Positions 46,512 through 55,130 of a DNA stretch of 64,000 bases are shown in pieces (within the stretch, counting starts at the first letter, position 1; every line of letters starts with the position of its first letter). The DNA lies in contig CAVUOA010000008.1 of NCBI GenBank assembly GCA_963742955.1, positions 248,001 to 312,000 of the forward strand, given 5' to 3'. The position numbers were made by a program, and so were the translations under genes. Origin of the DNA: CAVUOA01 sp963742955 (lineage in GTDB: Bacteria; Bacteroidota; Ignavibacteria; Tepidaquicellales; OLB5). The notes beneath the pieces were generated by a model. It was not told where the DNA came from and did no database searches. It saw only the letters and a program-made list of their open reading frames with translations.

Positions 46512-47447
46512 CTACTGTGATAAGTCCTTCAGCCTTGCCAGTCTTTCTTTTTCGTTTTCCTGCAGCCATATATCTTTAGAAAGCAGCTCATAAGCCTGTT
46601 TAAAATACGGTTTTGAATCTTCCTTTTTGTTTTTTTCTAATAGGCACTCTCCTATTTCTTCAAAAATATAACCATCCTGTTCAAGTTGTTTTTCTTTTAG
46701 TTCATCAAGCAAATTCAATTGCATTTCAAGAGCTTTATTAACCTGCCCGATAGCGCGAAGTGTTCTGGCAACCGACCATTTTGCTATTATCAAAGGCATC
46801 TTGCTGTTTCTCTCTGTATGCCATTCTACATTTCTCTCAAATAAATCAAGTGCTTTTGTATAGTCTTTCATATCAAAATATATCCAGCCAGTGTTATTAT
46901 AAAGAGAACCAAGCCATCCTTTTGCGCGTTTATCGGGAGAATCCTCTGCAATTTTGATAGCAATATTGTTCCAGTTCAGTGCTTCATCTCCTTTTTCAAC
47001 TATGCCCATCATGTGCGCGGCATCGATAGAATAGAAATCAAGATTATTCGCCAAGGCTGCATCGTATGCTTCAAGAAAAAGCGGTTTAGCCTCATCCTTT
47101 TTTTTGGATGAATTAAATACTCTTCCGCGTTCCAATAAATACCTTACGTTTGCAGTATCATATTTTTCGGGTTCAAGTTCTTTTGCCCTGTCTAAAATCC
47201 TGTGCGCTTCATCAAACTTCATTTGCAGTCCTTCGGTTCTGGCAATCTGTGTTAAAAGCTGAATCAGGTAAGAAGTATCGCCTGAACTTTCAGCTTCAGG
47301 AAGTATTTCACGGAATTTTTTGCCGGTTTCCTCCGGGTTATCATAATTCCAGAGCGTATCAAAGTTGGGTAAGTTGTTTTGTGACATTAAACTGCTGCTT
47401 AAATTAAAAAATAATAAAATTGCTAAAATCCTAAATATGGCATTCAT
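46512..47447 (-). CDS. Secreted TPR-repeat protein
   Basis: 311 residues. An N-terminal hydrophobic segment (AIFRILAILLFFNLSSSLMSQ) is a likely signal peptide. The rest is helical, with TPR-type repeats: EAHRILDRAKELEPEKYD, DEAKPLFLEAYDAALANN, GSLYNNTGWIYFDMKDYTKALDLFERNV, RTLRAIGQVNKALEMQ. TPR proteins scaffold protein complexes; the partner is unknown. It is convergent with the agmatinase gene, only 22 bases from its stop. Confidence 0.85.
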   Translation of the reverse strand: MNAIFRILAILLFFNLSSSLMSQNNLPNFDTLWNYDNPEETGKKFREILPEAESSGDTSYLIQLLTQIARTEGLQMKFDEAHRILDRAKELEPEKYDTANVRYLLERGRVFNSSKKKDEAKPLFLEAYDAALANNLDFYSIDAAHMMGIVEKGDEALNWNNIAIKIAEDSPDKRAKGWLGSLYNNTGWIYFDMKDYTKALDLFERNVEWHTERNSKMPLIIAKWSVARTLRAIGQVNKALEMQLNLLDELKEKQLEQDGYIFEEIGECLLEKNKKEDSKPYFKQAYELLSKDIWLQENEKERLARLKDLSQ

Positions 47448-47637
47448 GGATATATCTTAAACACGGAACAGAATATTTGCAAGTATCTGATTTAATTAAT
47501 AAAAAAGCAACCCTTTCAGAAAATCTTCCGAAGAATAAACTTCAGAAGTCTTGAAAAAAGTTAGTGAATTCAATGTTCATTTTTCGGTGGAAGGTGCTTT
47601 TAAGGGTTAGTAAATTTGATTAAATTAAAAAACGACT

Positions 47638-48696
47638 ATGGAAAATATATTAGAAAAGCTGCCTTCTGAAGCGGAAATGAAAAAAGCGGTTTATGCTAAA
47701 GATTCGTCATATGACGGAATCTTCTTTACAGCTGTTAAAACTACAAATATATTCTGCCGTCCTTCATGTACAGCAAGAAAACCGCTTGAGAGAAATATTG
47801 AGTTTTTTCCAACTGCACGCGAGGCTTTGTTTGCGGGATACCGTCCGTGCAAAAGATGCAAGCCAATGGAAGTGAACGGCTCGCAGCCGGAATGGGTAAA
47901 GAATTTAATGGATATGGCAGATAATGCCGGGCAAAGAAGAATTCATGACTATGACATCCGTAGAGCAGGAATAGAACCGGCAAGAGCCAGAAGATATTTT
48001 CTCAAAAATTACGGAATAACCTTCCATGCTTACTGCAGAAGCAGAAGGCTTGGAGAGGCTTTATCAAAAATCCGCGAAGGCGAAAAACTTGATGAACTTG
48101 TATTCACGAACGGGTATGAATCGCACAGCGGGTTCAGGGATGCGTTTACAAAACTATTCGGTACGCCGCCGGGTAAGTCACGAACTAGTGAGTGTGTGGT
48201 AACCTCACTCGAGTCAAGTCCGTTAGGACCAATACTGCTTGCAGCTGATTCAAAAGGGCTTTGCCTTACCGAATTCAGTGATAGGAGAATGCTAGAATAC
48301 CAGATTAAAACATTAAAAAAATATTTCGGAAATGCTATTGTTCCGGGAAATAATAAACACTTAGAGCAGGCAAAAGAAGAGCTTAAATATTATTTTGAAG
48401 GAAAGCTTCATAATTTCAAAGTGCCAATCACATATCCCGGCACTGATTTCCAGAAAAAGGTATGGGGTGAGCTTATAAAAATTCCGTACGGGAAAACTAT
48501 TTCGTATGAAGAACTTGCAAACAGAGTTGGTATTCCTGGTGCCTCACGCGCAGTCGGAACTGCAAATGGAATGAACAGAATCGGTATAATTATCCCCTGC
48601 CACAGAGTTGTAAACAAAAACGGCAAGCTTGGAGGATACGGCGGCGGCTTATGGCGCAAACAATGGCTGCTGGATATGGAGAGAAAAAACGGGTAA
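47638..48696 (+). CDS. ada: Ada-type methyltransferase and transcription regulator
   Basis: 352 residues with all three Ada parts. The N-terminal zinc domain has Cys40 and Cys44 (FCRPSC) and Cys71 and Cys74 (RPCKRC); one of these accepts methyl from phosphotriesters. An AraC-type helix-turn-helix spans about residues 95-180 (ARARRYFLKNYGITFHAYCRSRRL). The C-terminal O6-methylguanine methyltransferase has GASRAVGTANGMN and IIIPCHRVV with the acceptor Cys321. The protein repairs alkylated DNA and, when methylated, should activate its own gene. Length matches E. coli Ada (354). Confidence 0.95.
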   Translation: MENILEKLPSEAEMKKAVYAKDSSYDGIFFTAVKTTNIFCRPSCTARKPLERNIEFFPTAREALFAGYRPCKRCKPMEVNGSQPEWVKNLMDMADNAGQRRIHDYDIRRAGIEPARARRYFLKNYGITFHAYCRSRRLGEALSKIREGEKLDELVFTNGYESHSGFRDAFTKLFGTPPGKSRTSECVVTSLESSPLGPILLAADSKGLCLTEFSDRRMLEYQIKTLKKYFGNAIVPGNNKHLEQAKEELKYYFEGKLHNFKVPITYPGTDFQKKVWGELIKIPYGKTISYEELANRVGIPGASRAVGTANGMNRIGIIIPCHRVVNKNGKLGGYGGGLWRKQWLLDMERKNG

Positions 48697-48737
48697 ATAG
48701 AACATACCCCGTGAAAACGGGAATCTTATTAATAGTT

Positions 48738-48773
48738 ACAGAGATTCATGGAGATGGAATCTCTGTTTTATTT
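48738..48773 (+). terminator. Intrinsic terminator
   Basis: ACAGAGATTC-ATGGAGATG-GAATCTCTGT followed by TTTATTT, after ada. Confidence 0.8.
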
Positions 48774-48841
48774 ATGACTATGAAAAATTATATGGAATAA
48801 TTATATTGAATTTCATAATTTTTTAGACATTCAGCATTACC

Positions 48842-48932
48842 GGAGAGGTGGATGAGTGGCTGAAATCAACGGTTTGCTAAACCGTCATAGGGGCTTATAC
48901 CTCTATCGAGAGTTCGAATCTCTCCCTCTCCG
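48842..48932 (+). tRNA. tRNA-Ser (anticodon GCT)
   Basis: Acceptor GGAGAGG (48842-48848) pairs with CCTCTCC (48925-48931), discriminator G. The anticodon arm is ACGGT-TTGCTAA-ACCGT, giving GCT for AGC/AGU codons. The long variable arm (GGGGCTTATACCTC) and the GAGAG-TTCGAAT-CTCTC T-arm are typical of tRNA-Ser. CCA is not encoded. Confidence 0.95.
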
Positions 48933-48951
48933 CAATAAAGCTTTAAACTGT

Positions 48952-48978
48952 AAGGGCGTTCGAAAGAACGCCTTTTTT
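48952..48978 (+). terminator. Intrinsic terminator of tRNA-Ser
   Basis: AAGGGCGTTC-GAAA-GAACGCCTTTTTT, twenty bases after the tRNA. Confidence 0.88.
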
Positions 48979-49003
48979 CTTCTGGTATAAACATAGTATA
49001 AAC

Positions 49004-49171
49004 ATGGAATTTCTGCTTAAATTTCTTATATATATTGCATTTACGTTTTTTATTGTATTCCTGATAGCTTTATTTTTTCTTGCTATATGGGCAGTTGCAA
49101 TTACAGCAATGGCAGTAATTATTTTTACCGGATTCGGAATTTATTTTTTGATTAAAAAAATATCAAAGTAG
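49004..49171 (+). CDS. Small two-helix membrane protein
   Basis: A 55-codon frame from the ATG at 49004 to TAG at 49169-49171 reads MEFLLKFLIYIAFTFFIVFL, then a second hydrophobic stretch and a basic tail ending LIKKISK. Nearly all residues are apolar. There is no clear ribosome-binding site, so it could be a chance frame in T-rich DNA. The regular composition and basic C-terminus make a small membrane protein plausible. I recognise no family. Confidence 0.4.
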   Translation: MEFLLKFLIYIAFTFFIVFLIALFFLAIWAVAITAMAVIIFTGFGIYFLIKKISK

Positions 49172-49222
49172 ATAGGTATTCTAAGAAGTAAAAAACGGAA
49201 TTGATACCGGTTGATGGAAAGA

Positions 49223-49248
49223 GAAAAGGGGCTGTAAAAGCCCCTTTC
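49223..49248 (-). terminator. Intrinsic terminator
   Basis: A GGGGCT...AGCCCC hairpin with A/T flanks, directly after the stop of the small minus-strand gene at 49253. Confidence 0.75.
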
Positions 49249-49252
49249 TTAT

Positions 49253-49447
49253 CTAATCAATCACAACAACCTGGTTGCGGCGGGGAGCGTAAAAAACGCT
49301 GACTCTTCTTCCGCTAACCTGTTTTTTACCGGCCATTATTAAATTCGGGTTCTGACTCAAAAATTTCCCTAACGCGTCCAAATTTTTTGCCTGGGCGGTT
49401 TTAATGGGTTTCTCTTTTTTCATTTGAGTATCTGTCAAATAATCCAT
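49253..49447 (-). CDS. Small basic hypothetical protein
   Basis: 64 residues: a charged N-terminus (MKKEKPIKTAQAKNLDALGKFLSQNPNLIMAGKK), then VSGRRVSVFYAPRRNQVVVID. It is basic, with no membrane segment or cysteine. A strong terminator follows its stop, which supports a real gene. The family is not recognised. Confidence 0.55.
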   Translation of the reverse strand: MDYLTDTQMKKEKPIKTAQAKNLDALGKFLSQNPNLIMAGKKQVSGRRVSVFYAPRRNQVVVID

Positions 49448-49534
49448 AATACGAACAGTTTAGTTTAAAGAATATTAATTTGAATGAATATTTCTTTCAG
49501 CAATTTTGCTGAAGATTTAATATCTATTGTAAAA

Positions 49535-49729
49535 TTACTCATCAATAGTCCAAAACCTTGCAGAATCGAACTCATGCAATGCAGGATTATACCGGTAATT
49601 ATTTCTCAGTAATTTCCTGTAATTTTCATCATTTTCACTATTCATAGAATCCGGGCCTATATTCCAGCAAAAATCAGCTTCAGCCTTATCGAACGAGATT
49701 TTCCCCTTTTTAGGAAGATTTTGAGTCAT
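49535..49729 (-). CDS. Small hypothetical protein
   Basis: 64 residues, acidic: MTQNLPKKGKISFDKAEADFCW, then NENYRKLLRNNYRYNP-like NDENYRKLLRNNYRYNP and EFDSARFWTIDE. No signal peptide, membrane segment or known motif. Codon composition looks coding rather than random. The 224 bases between it and the kinase gene hold nothing I can name. Confidence 0.5.
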   Translation of the reverse strand: MTQNLPKKGKISFDKAEADFCWNIGPDSMNSENDENYRKLLRNNYRYNPALHEFDSARFWTIDE

Positions 49730-49953
49730 TATTAAAAATTTAACCTTTAGTTCATTTTCTATACAGTACTAAAGGCAATCTGTATGCCAGAATGGCTGAA
49801 AGCTGACAAAAAAATTTCAACTATTCTAAATTAATAGATTACAGTTATTTTAAATAAAAAATGGGCGTGGCGGGAATTTATCAATCTTCAAAATTGAAAT
49901 GCTGTGTGTAGTAAAAAGGGACAATGCAAGGTCAAAAATTGGACAAAGACATC

Positions 49954-52900
49954 CTATTTAAAAATATGTCCAGTTTCAGTTGTTTTTTTGTCATTTATTG
50001 AAAAAGTAAGATAAAATGCCGCTCCCTTATCGGTTTTTACTTCCAATTCTGCATTTATTTGACCGGCAAGTGTTTGAACCAGTTTTAATCCAAACGATGA
50101 TAATTCTTTGAAATTAAAACCCTCGGGTAAACCCTTTCCGTTATCGCTGACTTCAATATGGTTCAGCTTTTCATCGGAATAAACCCTTACTTTGATTTCT
50201 CCATTTTTTCCGTTCTTGAAACCATGTTTTACGGCATTTGTAAGAAGCTCATTGATAATCAGTCCGCATGGAATAGCCGTGTCGACAGAAAGGAGCATAT
50301 TACCGGCTTCTATTCTGACAACTATAGAATTAGCATTAACCCCGAGCGATTGTGAAAGATACGATACAAGAGTTCTTGCATATTCACCAAAGTTAATATT
50401 GGCAAGGTCTTTTGATTGGTAAAGCTTCTGGTGAACAAGAGACATAGACTGAACGCGGTCATAGCTCTCTCTGAATAATTCAAGAGCAAACTTGTCTTTA
50501 ACATAGGTCGATTGCAGTTTCAGCAGGCTTGTTATAATCTGGAGATTATTCTTTACCCTGTGATGAATTTCTTTAATAAGAATATCTTTTTCATAAAGCG
50601 AAGCTTTTAATTTTTCTTCAGCTCTCTTAAGTTCCGTAATATCTCTTTGAGTTCCCCAGACCCTTATTAATTTTCCGTTTTCCACAATACCAACCCCATT
50701 GTTGAGGAAATAGACTAAGTTTTTGTTTTTATCAATTTCATGCGATTCATAATCTACAATTTTATAGCCGTCCATGATAAATTTTCTCATATACTCTTCA
50801 TTGTGCGGGTCACTTCTTATCAGCAGCTCATCGGGTCTTTTTCTAATAAGCTCTCCCGGTTTTTCAAATCCGTACATGCGCGCCATAATTTCATTGCACT
50901 CTGATAAATACGCATTCTCATAAAATAAATCAATCTGCTTCTCCACCGGCAAATTAACCGGCACAGGTGAATCCATCTCAATTCTGTAAATTCCTTCCGA
51001 GCTCTGATTAATAAATGCCCTGTATTGTTCTTTGCTTCTAATCACTTCAACTTCAGCATTCTTCCGGGCAGTTATATCTATAGCAGTTCCTATAACAGCG
51101 GGTTTACCCTTGTAATTCAGAAGCGCAGCGGAATAATCAACCCATTTTTCTTCGCCGTCTTTGGTTTTGATTTTAAGTTCATATCTTCCTGGAACCTTCT
51201 CGCCTCTTTGCCGCGCATACCCGCGCTCCATAGCCAGGCGCTGAAATTCAGGATGGGTGTTCTGCCAGAAATTCATACTTGTAAGCTCGTCCGGTTTATA
51301 GCCGGTTAACGTTTCCGAAAACGGGTTTGCATACACATATTTATCACCCTGATAAATTATAATTTCTGCGGGCATGGATTCAGCTACCGCCCTGAACAAT
51401 GCTTCACTTTCTTTCACCGCTTCCTCAGCAAGTTTTCTGTCAGTTATATCAACTGCGGCGCCAAGCGTTGCGGGATTCCCTTTGTATTCAAAAAGGGTGG
51501 CGTTTATTTCTATACATTTAACATCGCCTTTCTTGGTTATTATCTTAATCTGGTAAGTGCCCGGAGCTTCTTTTCCACTCTGTCTGTTCCTGGCAAGATT
51601 TTTAGTCTTCTCAACATCATCAGGATGAACTATATCCCAGAATTCCTTTTCTATTAATTCATCAACACTATAACCGGTCAGTTCTTCCGCAAATTTATTC
51701 CCAAAGACAAATTTAGAGCCTTGTATCATGTACAGCGCAACCGGAGTTATTTCTGCAACAGTTCGGAACTTTGCTTCGCTTAACTTAAGCGATTCTTCAG
51801 TCTGCTTGAAACCGGTTATATCTATATAAATCTGGTTAATTGCAAGAATTTCACCGGTGCTGTCAAAGTCCGCGTAATGGTATGTATCAAGCCATTTTAG
51901 CTTACCGAACCTGTTTATAATTCGGTAAATGATTCTGTTCACTCCCTGAAATCCGCTTTTCCCCCATTGGCTGTACACATTAAATACGCGTTCTCTGTCT
52001 TCTTCATGAATTAACTCCGATACTTCTTTATCGCTTAAGCTGTTTATTTCTTCGAGTGTAAAACCGGATTGCCTGACAAATTCATCATTTACAAACTCAT
52101 AGCCCTTTTTGTCTAAAAGCAGCCTTGTCAATGCTATGGGTGCATTCTGGGTAAGCCTCCTGTATTTTTCTTCACTGACTCTTAGGGCTTTTTCTATTTC
52201 CTTACTTTCAGTGATATTTCTTACGATAGCCAATGCTTCATTTTCGCCGCTCACAGCAAGCCTTGTTTCAAAAATTTGAAGTCCGTTTTTCCCTTCGAGT
52301 TCGTATTCGAATACCTGAAGCTCATTTGTTTCAAAAGCCTTATTAATGTAATGCCTGGTCTTAAGTGCAAGTTCTTCGGGAAGCACTTCTTCAATCCTTT
52401 TATTCAGAAACTTTGACGGCGGCAGTATCAGGTCTGATTCTTCTTTGGATTTGTAATCTATAAATTTTCCATCCCTGTCAAACTGGAATAAGAGGTCCGG
52501 GATGGTATTAATAATTATTGCATTTCTATGTTCGGTTTTCAGTAACTGTTCCTCAATTTCTTTTTGCCTGCTGATATCCTGGGCAAACACAATAACGCCA
52601 ATAATTTCACCTTTCTCATTTCGGTACGGCATTTTATCAGTTTTAACCCATATTTTTTTCCCTTCGCCGGTTTCATGTTTTTCTATTATTCCAAGCTTAG
52701 GTTTACCGGATTTTATTACTTCAAGGTCATCTTCGAGATAGATTTCGGCTTCATCGGGATAGAATTTCTCTGTAGAACTCCCTTCCATTTCTTCAACAGT
52801 GCTCCCCTTGGTAATGGCTGCCTGTTTATTAACACGAAGCATTTTGTTCTTATCATCTTTATACCAAATCATAGCAGGAACCGAGTCTAATATCAGCCTG

Positions 52901-53694
52901 TATTCTTCCTGCTGTTTTCTTATTGTAGCCTCGTTCTTTTTTTGTTCGGTAACATCTGTTACAATTCCTTCCAGAGCAGCGGGTTTACCGTTTGAATCCG
53001 AAACGAGAACGTTCCTTTGATTAAGCCATCTGACTTCACCGGATTTGTCAAATATCTGGTATTCATAAACCGGGGGCACATCGCCTTCAAGGAGTCTTTC
53101 CCAATTTACATTAAAGTATTTACGCCAGTTAGGATGCAGAATATTTTTAATCAGCATAGGCTCGGCATAAAACTCTTCCGGTTCATACCCGGTAATATCG
53201 ACTGATGCCCTGCTTACATATTCATACTTCCCGTCCGGAAGTGACATCCTGTAAATCATGTCTCTCGCGTTTTCAGTAAGACGAAAATACCTGGCTTCGC
53301 TTTCCTGGATTCTCTTCTCGGATTCGCGTTTGAACAGAGCCATTTTTAAAGCGGCTTTCAATTCCCGTTCGGAAAACGGTTTCAGCACGAAACCATAAGG
53401 ATGAGTATCTTTTGTACGCTCGATTGTTTTATCATCTTCGTGTGCGGAAAGATAAACAACAGGGATGTCATATAAATCAAGAATGGCTTTTGAAGCATCA
53501 ACACCGTCTAGTTCACCGTGCAAAACAATATCCATAAGGATTAGGTCAGGATTTTTCTCCCCCGCGGTTTGGACGGCGCGTTCACCCGAATCAACTACTC
53601 CGCAAATATCGTACCCGATATTTTTTAGAGTATTTTTGATATCGGCAGCTATGATGCCTTCGTCTTCTACAATAAGTACACTGGGTTTTGCCAT
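49954..53694 (-). CDS. Receiver / 7x PAS / HisKA_2 sensor histidine kinase
   Basis: About 1246 residues. I start at ATG 53694 (MAKPSVLIVEDEG), preceded by GAGGAGGGGAG; an ATG at 53715 overlaps that site. Residues 1-120 are a receiver domain with phospho-acceptor Asp55 (LILMDIVLHG). Seven PAS modules follow, most ending in the DITE/DITD-type PAC motif (IVTDVTEQKKNE, FAQDISRQKEIE, VRNITESKEIE, YIDITGFKQTE, AVDITDRKLAE, AIDITARKNAE, QRDITELKRAE). The C-terminus is a HisKA_2 dimer helix, EIHHRVKNNLQIITSLLKLQ (His1044/1045), and an HATPase with NELLTNAVKHGF. It has no membrane segments, so it senses cytoplasmic signals. Its partner regulator is not encoded nearby. Confidence 0.92.
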   Translation of the reverse strand: MAKPSVLIVEDEGIIAADIKNTLKNIGYDICGVVDSGERAVQTAGEKNPDLILMDIVLHGELDGVDASKAILDLYDIPVVYLSAHEDDKTIERTKDTHPYGFVLKPFSERELKAALKMALFKRESEKRIQESEARYFRLTENARDMIYRMSLPDGKYEYVSRASVDITGYEPEEFYAEPMLIKNILHPNWRKYFNVNWERLLEGDVPPVYEYQIFDKSGEVRWLNQRNVLVSDSNGKPAALEGIVTDVTEQKKNEATIRKQQEEYRLILDSVPAMIWYKDDKNKMLRVNKQAAITKGSTVEEMEGSSTEKFYPDEAEIYLEDDLEVIKSGKPKLGIIEKHETGEGKKIWVKTDKMPYRNEKGEIIGVIVFAQDISRQKEIEEQLLKTEHRNAIIINTIPDLLFQFDRDGKFIDYKSKEESDLILPPSKFLNKRIEEVLPEELALKTRHYINKAFETNELQVFEYELEGKNGLQIFETRLAVSGENEALAIVRNITESKEIEKALRVSEEKYRRLTQNAPIALTRLLLDKKGYEFVNDEFVRQSGFTLEEINSLSDKEVSELIHEEDRERVFNVYSQWGKSGFQGVNRIIYRIINRFGKLKWLDTYHYADFDSTGEILAINQIYIDITGFKQTEESLKLSEAKFRTVAEITPVALYMIQGSKFVFGNKFAEELTGYSVDELIEKEFWDIVHPDDVEKTKNLARNRQSGKEAPGTYQIKIITKKGDVKCIEINATLFEYKGNPATLGAAVDITDRKLAEEAVKESEALFRAVAESMPAEIIIYQGDKYVYANPFSETLTGYKPDELTSMNFWQNTHPEFQRLAMERGYARQRGEKVPGRYELKIKTKDGEEKWVDYSAALLNYKGKPAVIGTAIDITARKNAEVEVIRSKEQYRAFINQSSEGIYRIEMDSPVPVNLPVEKQIDLFYENAYLSECNEIMARMYGFEKPGELIRKRPDELLIRSDPHNEEYMRKFIMDGYKIVDYESHEIDKNKNLVYFLNNGVGIVENGKLIRVWGTQRDITELKRAEEKLKASLYEKDILIKEIHHRVKNNLQIITSLLKLQSTYVKDKFALELFRESYDRVQSMSLVHQKLYQSKDLANINFGEYARTLVSYLSQSLGVNANSIVVRIEAGNMLLSVDTAIPCGLIINELLTNAVKHGFKNGKNGEIKVRVYSDEKLNHIEVSDNGKGLPEGFNFKELSSFGLKLVQTLAGQINAELEVKTDKGAAFYLTFSINDKKTTETGHIFK

Positions 53695-53715
53695 ATTTTT
53701 TTCTCCCCTCCTCAA

Positions 53716-53992
53716 CCCCTTATTATTGAGGACTAATATGGAAAGCAGGTAAAATTACTTTTCAGAAGGAAACAGTTAATCAGCCTTAAGAGGCTATTTG
53801 AAATAATATGCGGTAATTTATATTTTAAAAAAATCCAATAATACCATAAGTTTAGAACCGCAAAAGCCTTAAAAACCCGTAGTCGAACCCTTTATGGTTC
53901 GTAAAGTTAAACGAGCACATAAAGGGCTGGATTACAAAAAAAACATTGATTTTCAACGGGGTTTGGAGCCCCAATGTGCATTGAGGGATAAA
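53716..53992. other. Non-coding stretch with inverted repeat
   Basis: Upstream of the kinase gene and before the tRNA-Thr array. CCCTTTATG (53888-53896) and CATAAAGGG (53918-53926) form an inverted repeat, and CGGGG...CCCC near 53960 another. No gene seen. Confidence 0.5.
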
Positions 53993-54264
53993 CTGGCGAA
54001 GGGACTTGTTGAGTTTTACGAAATCCGCCTTGGCAGGAAACCCCCGAACTGAGCATTATCCCGAGTACTCGGGACGCGCTCTACCAGCTAAAAGAAAATC
54101 CCTGTTGTTTTCAAACAGGGATTTTGAGCTGGCGAAGGGACTTGTTGAGTTTTACGAAATCCGCCTTGGCAGGAAACCCCCGAACTGAGCATTATCCCGA
54201 GTGCTCGGGACGCGCTCTACCAACTAAAAGAAAATCCCTGTTGTTTTCAAACAGGGATTTTGAG
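53993..54264 (-). repeat. Two 136-bp units of decayed tRNA-Thr plus terminator
   Basis: Units 53993-54128 and 54129-54264 differ at only two bases and run head-to-tail into the intact tRNA-Thr. Each keeps tRNA pieces (CTGGCGAAGGGACTTG, AACCCCCGA, GCTCTACCA) and the terminator hairpin. The 5' acceptor strand is gone. About 30 bases are inserted in the T-arm (54009-54038) and a TTATCCCGAGTACTCGGGA palindrome in the anticodon arm (54056-54074; second copy 54192-54210). Neither copy can fold as a normal tRNA. Confidence 0.8.
54231..54261 (-). terminator. Intrinsic terminator of tRNA-Thr
   Basis: AAAATCCCTGTT-GAAAAC-AACAGGGATTTT on the minus strand, directly after the tRNA-Thr 3' end. Duplicated in the upstream repeat unit. 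Confidence 0.8.
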
Positions 54265-54335
54265 CTGGCGAAGGGACTTGAACCCCCGACCTGCGCATTA
54301 CAAGTGCGCTGCTCTACCAGCTGAGCTACGCCAGC
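54263..54335 (-). tRNA. tRNA-Thr (anticodon TGT)
   Basis: On the minus strand GCTGGCG pairs with CGCCAGC; the D-arm is GCTCAGCTGGTAGAGC. The anticodon arm GCGCA-CTTGTAA-TGCGC gives TGT for ACA codons, and GGGGG-TTCAAGT-CCCTT is the T-arm with one G-U. Discriminator T; CCA not encoded. It is the only intact copy in a three-unit tandem array. Confidence 0.95.
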
Positions 54336-54382
54336 GTGAATGCGAATTTATGTATGAGAATTATAATTTACAATGGATAAGC

Positions 54383-54982
54383 TCAGGAAACAGGAACTTT
54401 CTCAAGATAATTTCTGAGGCTTGAAAGCGCCTTTCCCCTGTGGGAGATTTTGTTCTTTGTCACAAGGTCAAGCTCGCCAAACGATTTTGTATATCCTTCA
54501 GGAACAAATAGCGGGTCATAGCCAAATCCAAGCTCACCTTTAGGCTCATCAATGATATATCCGCTGCATTTTCCTTCAAAAAATAGATTGCTGTAAAGCG
54601 AATTATAAAGAACAATAACACATTTGAATCTTGCTTTACGGTCATCCATCGGAATGTCTTTGAGCAATCCCAGAAGCTTTTCGTTATTTTCCCGGTCTGT
54701 TGCATTATCACCTGCAAAACGGGCGGAATGAACACCCGGCTCTCCGCTGAGGTAATTCACTTCAAGGCCTGAATCATCTGCAATCGTTGTTAACTTAGTA
54801 TATTCGAACACCGCTTTAGCTTTTTTCATGGCGTTTTCTTCAAATGTTCTTCCGTCTTCTTCTATAGCGGGCATATCAGGAAAATCACTGATTGTTAAAA
54901 ATTCAGCATCAATTCCATGAAGAAAATTCAAGATTTCTTTTATTTTCCCCCCGTTTTTTGAAGCAATAACTATTTTTTTCAT
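54383..54982 (-). CDS. rdgB: XTP/dITP pyrophosphatase (RdgB/HAM1)
   Basis: 199 residues. It hydrolyses non-canonical purine triphosphates such as dITP and XTP to keep them out of DNA. The N-terminus IVIASKNGGKIKEI is the phosphate-binding SxNxxKxxE motif. TTIADDSGLEVNYLSGEPGVHSARFAG holds the metal aspartates, and GELGFGYDPLFVPEG with SHRGKAL the base pocket. All family blocks are present and the length is normal. Confidence 0.95.
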   Translation of the reverse strand: MKKIVIASKNGGKIKEILNFLHGIDAEFLTISDFPDMPAIEEDGRTFEENAMKKAKAVFEYTKLTTIADDSGLEVNYLSGEPGVHSARFAGDNATDRENNEKLLGLLKDIPMDDRKARFKCVIVLYNSLYSNLFFEGKCSGYIIDEPKGELGFGYDPLFVPEGYTKSFGELDLVTKNKISHRGKALSSLRNYLEKVPVS

Positions 54983-55130
54983 AATTGCAATGAACCGGTC
55001 CTTATTCTGATTATTTTCCGGTGAACTGAATTATAAATATAAAATAAACTAAACTTAATTTAAAGAGAATAATCCGGTAACGTTTTTAAAACGAAAGATT
55101 TGGAAAAATAAAGAAAAAATAAATAATAAT

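Noticed and set aside
54006..54324. Two similar open frames of 60-66 codons
   Set aside because: They are the two 136-bp tRNA-derived repeat units read through; start and composition follow the repeat, not a protein.
53993..54335. CRISPR array or integrative-element attachment site
   Set aside because: Units are 136 bp with no spacers and no cas genes. No integrase lies nearby, so a site-specific element is not supported.
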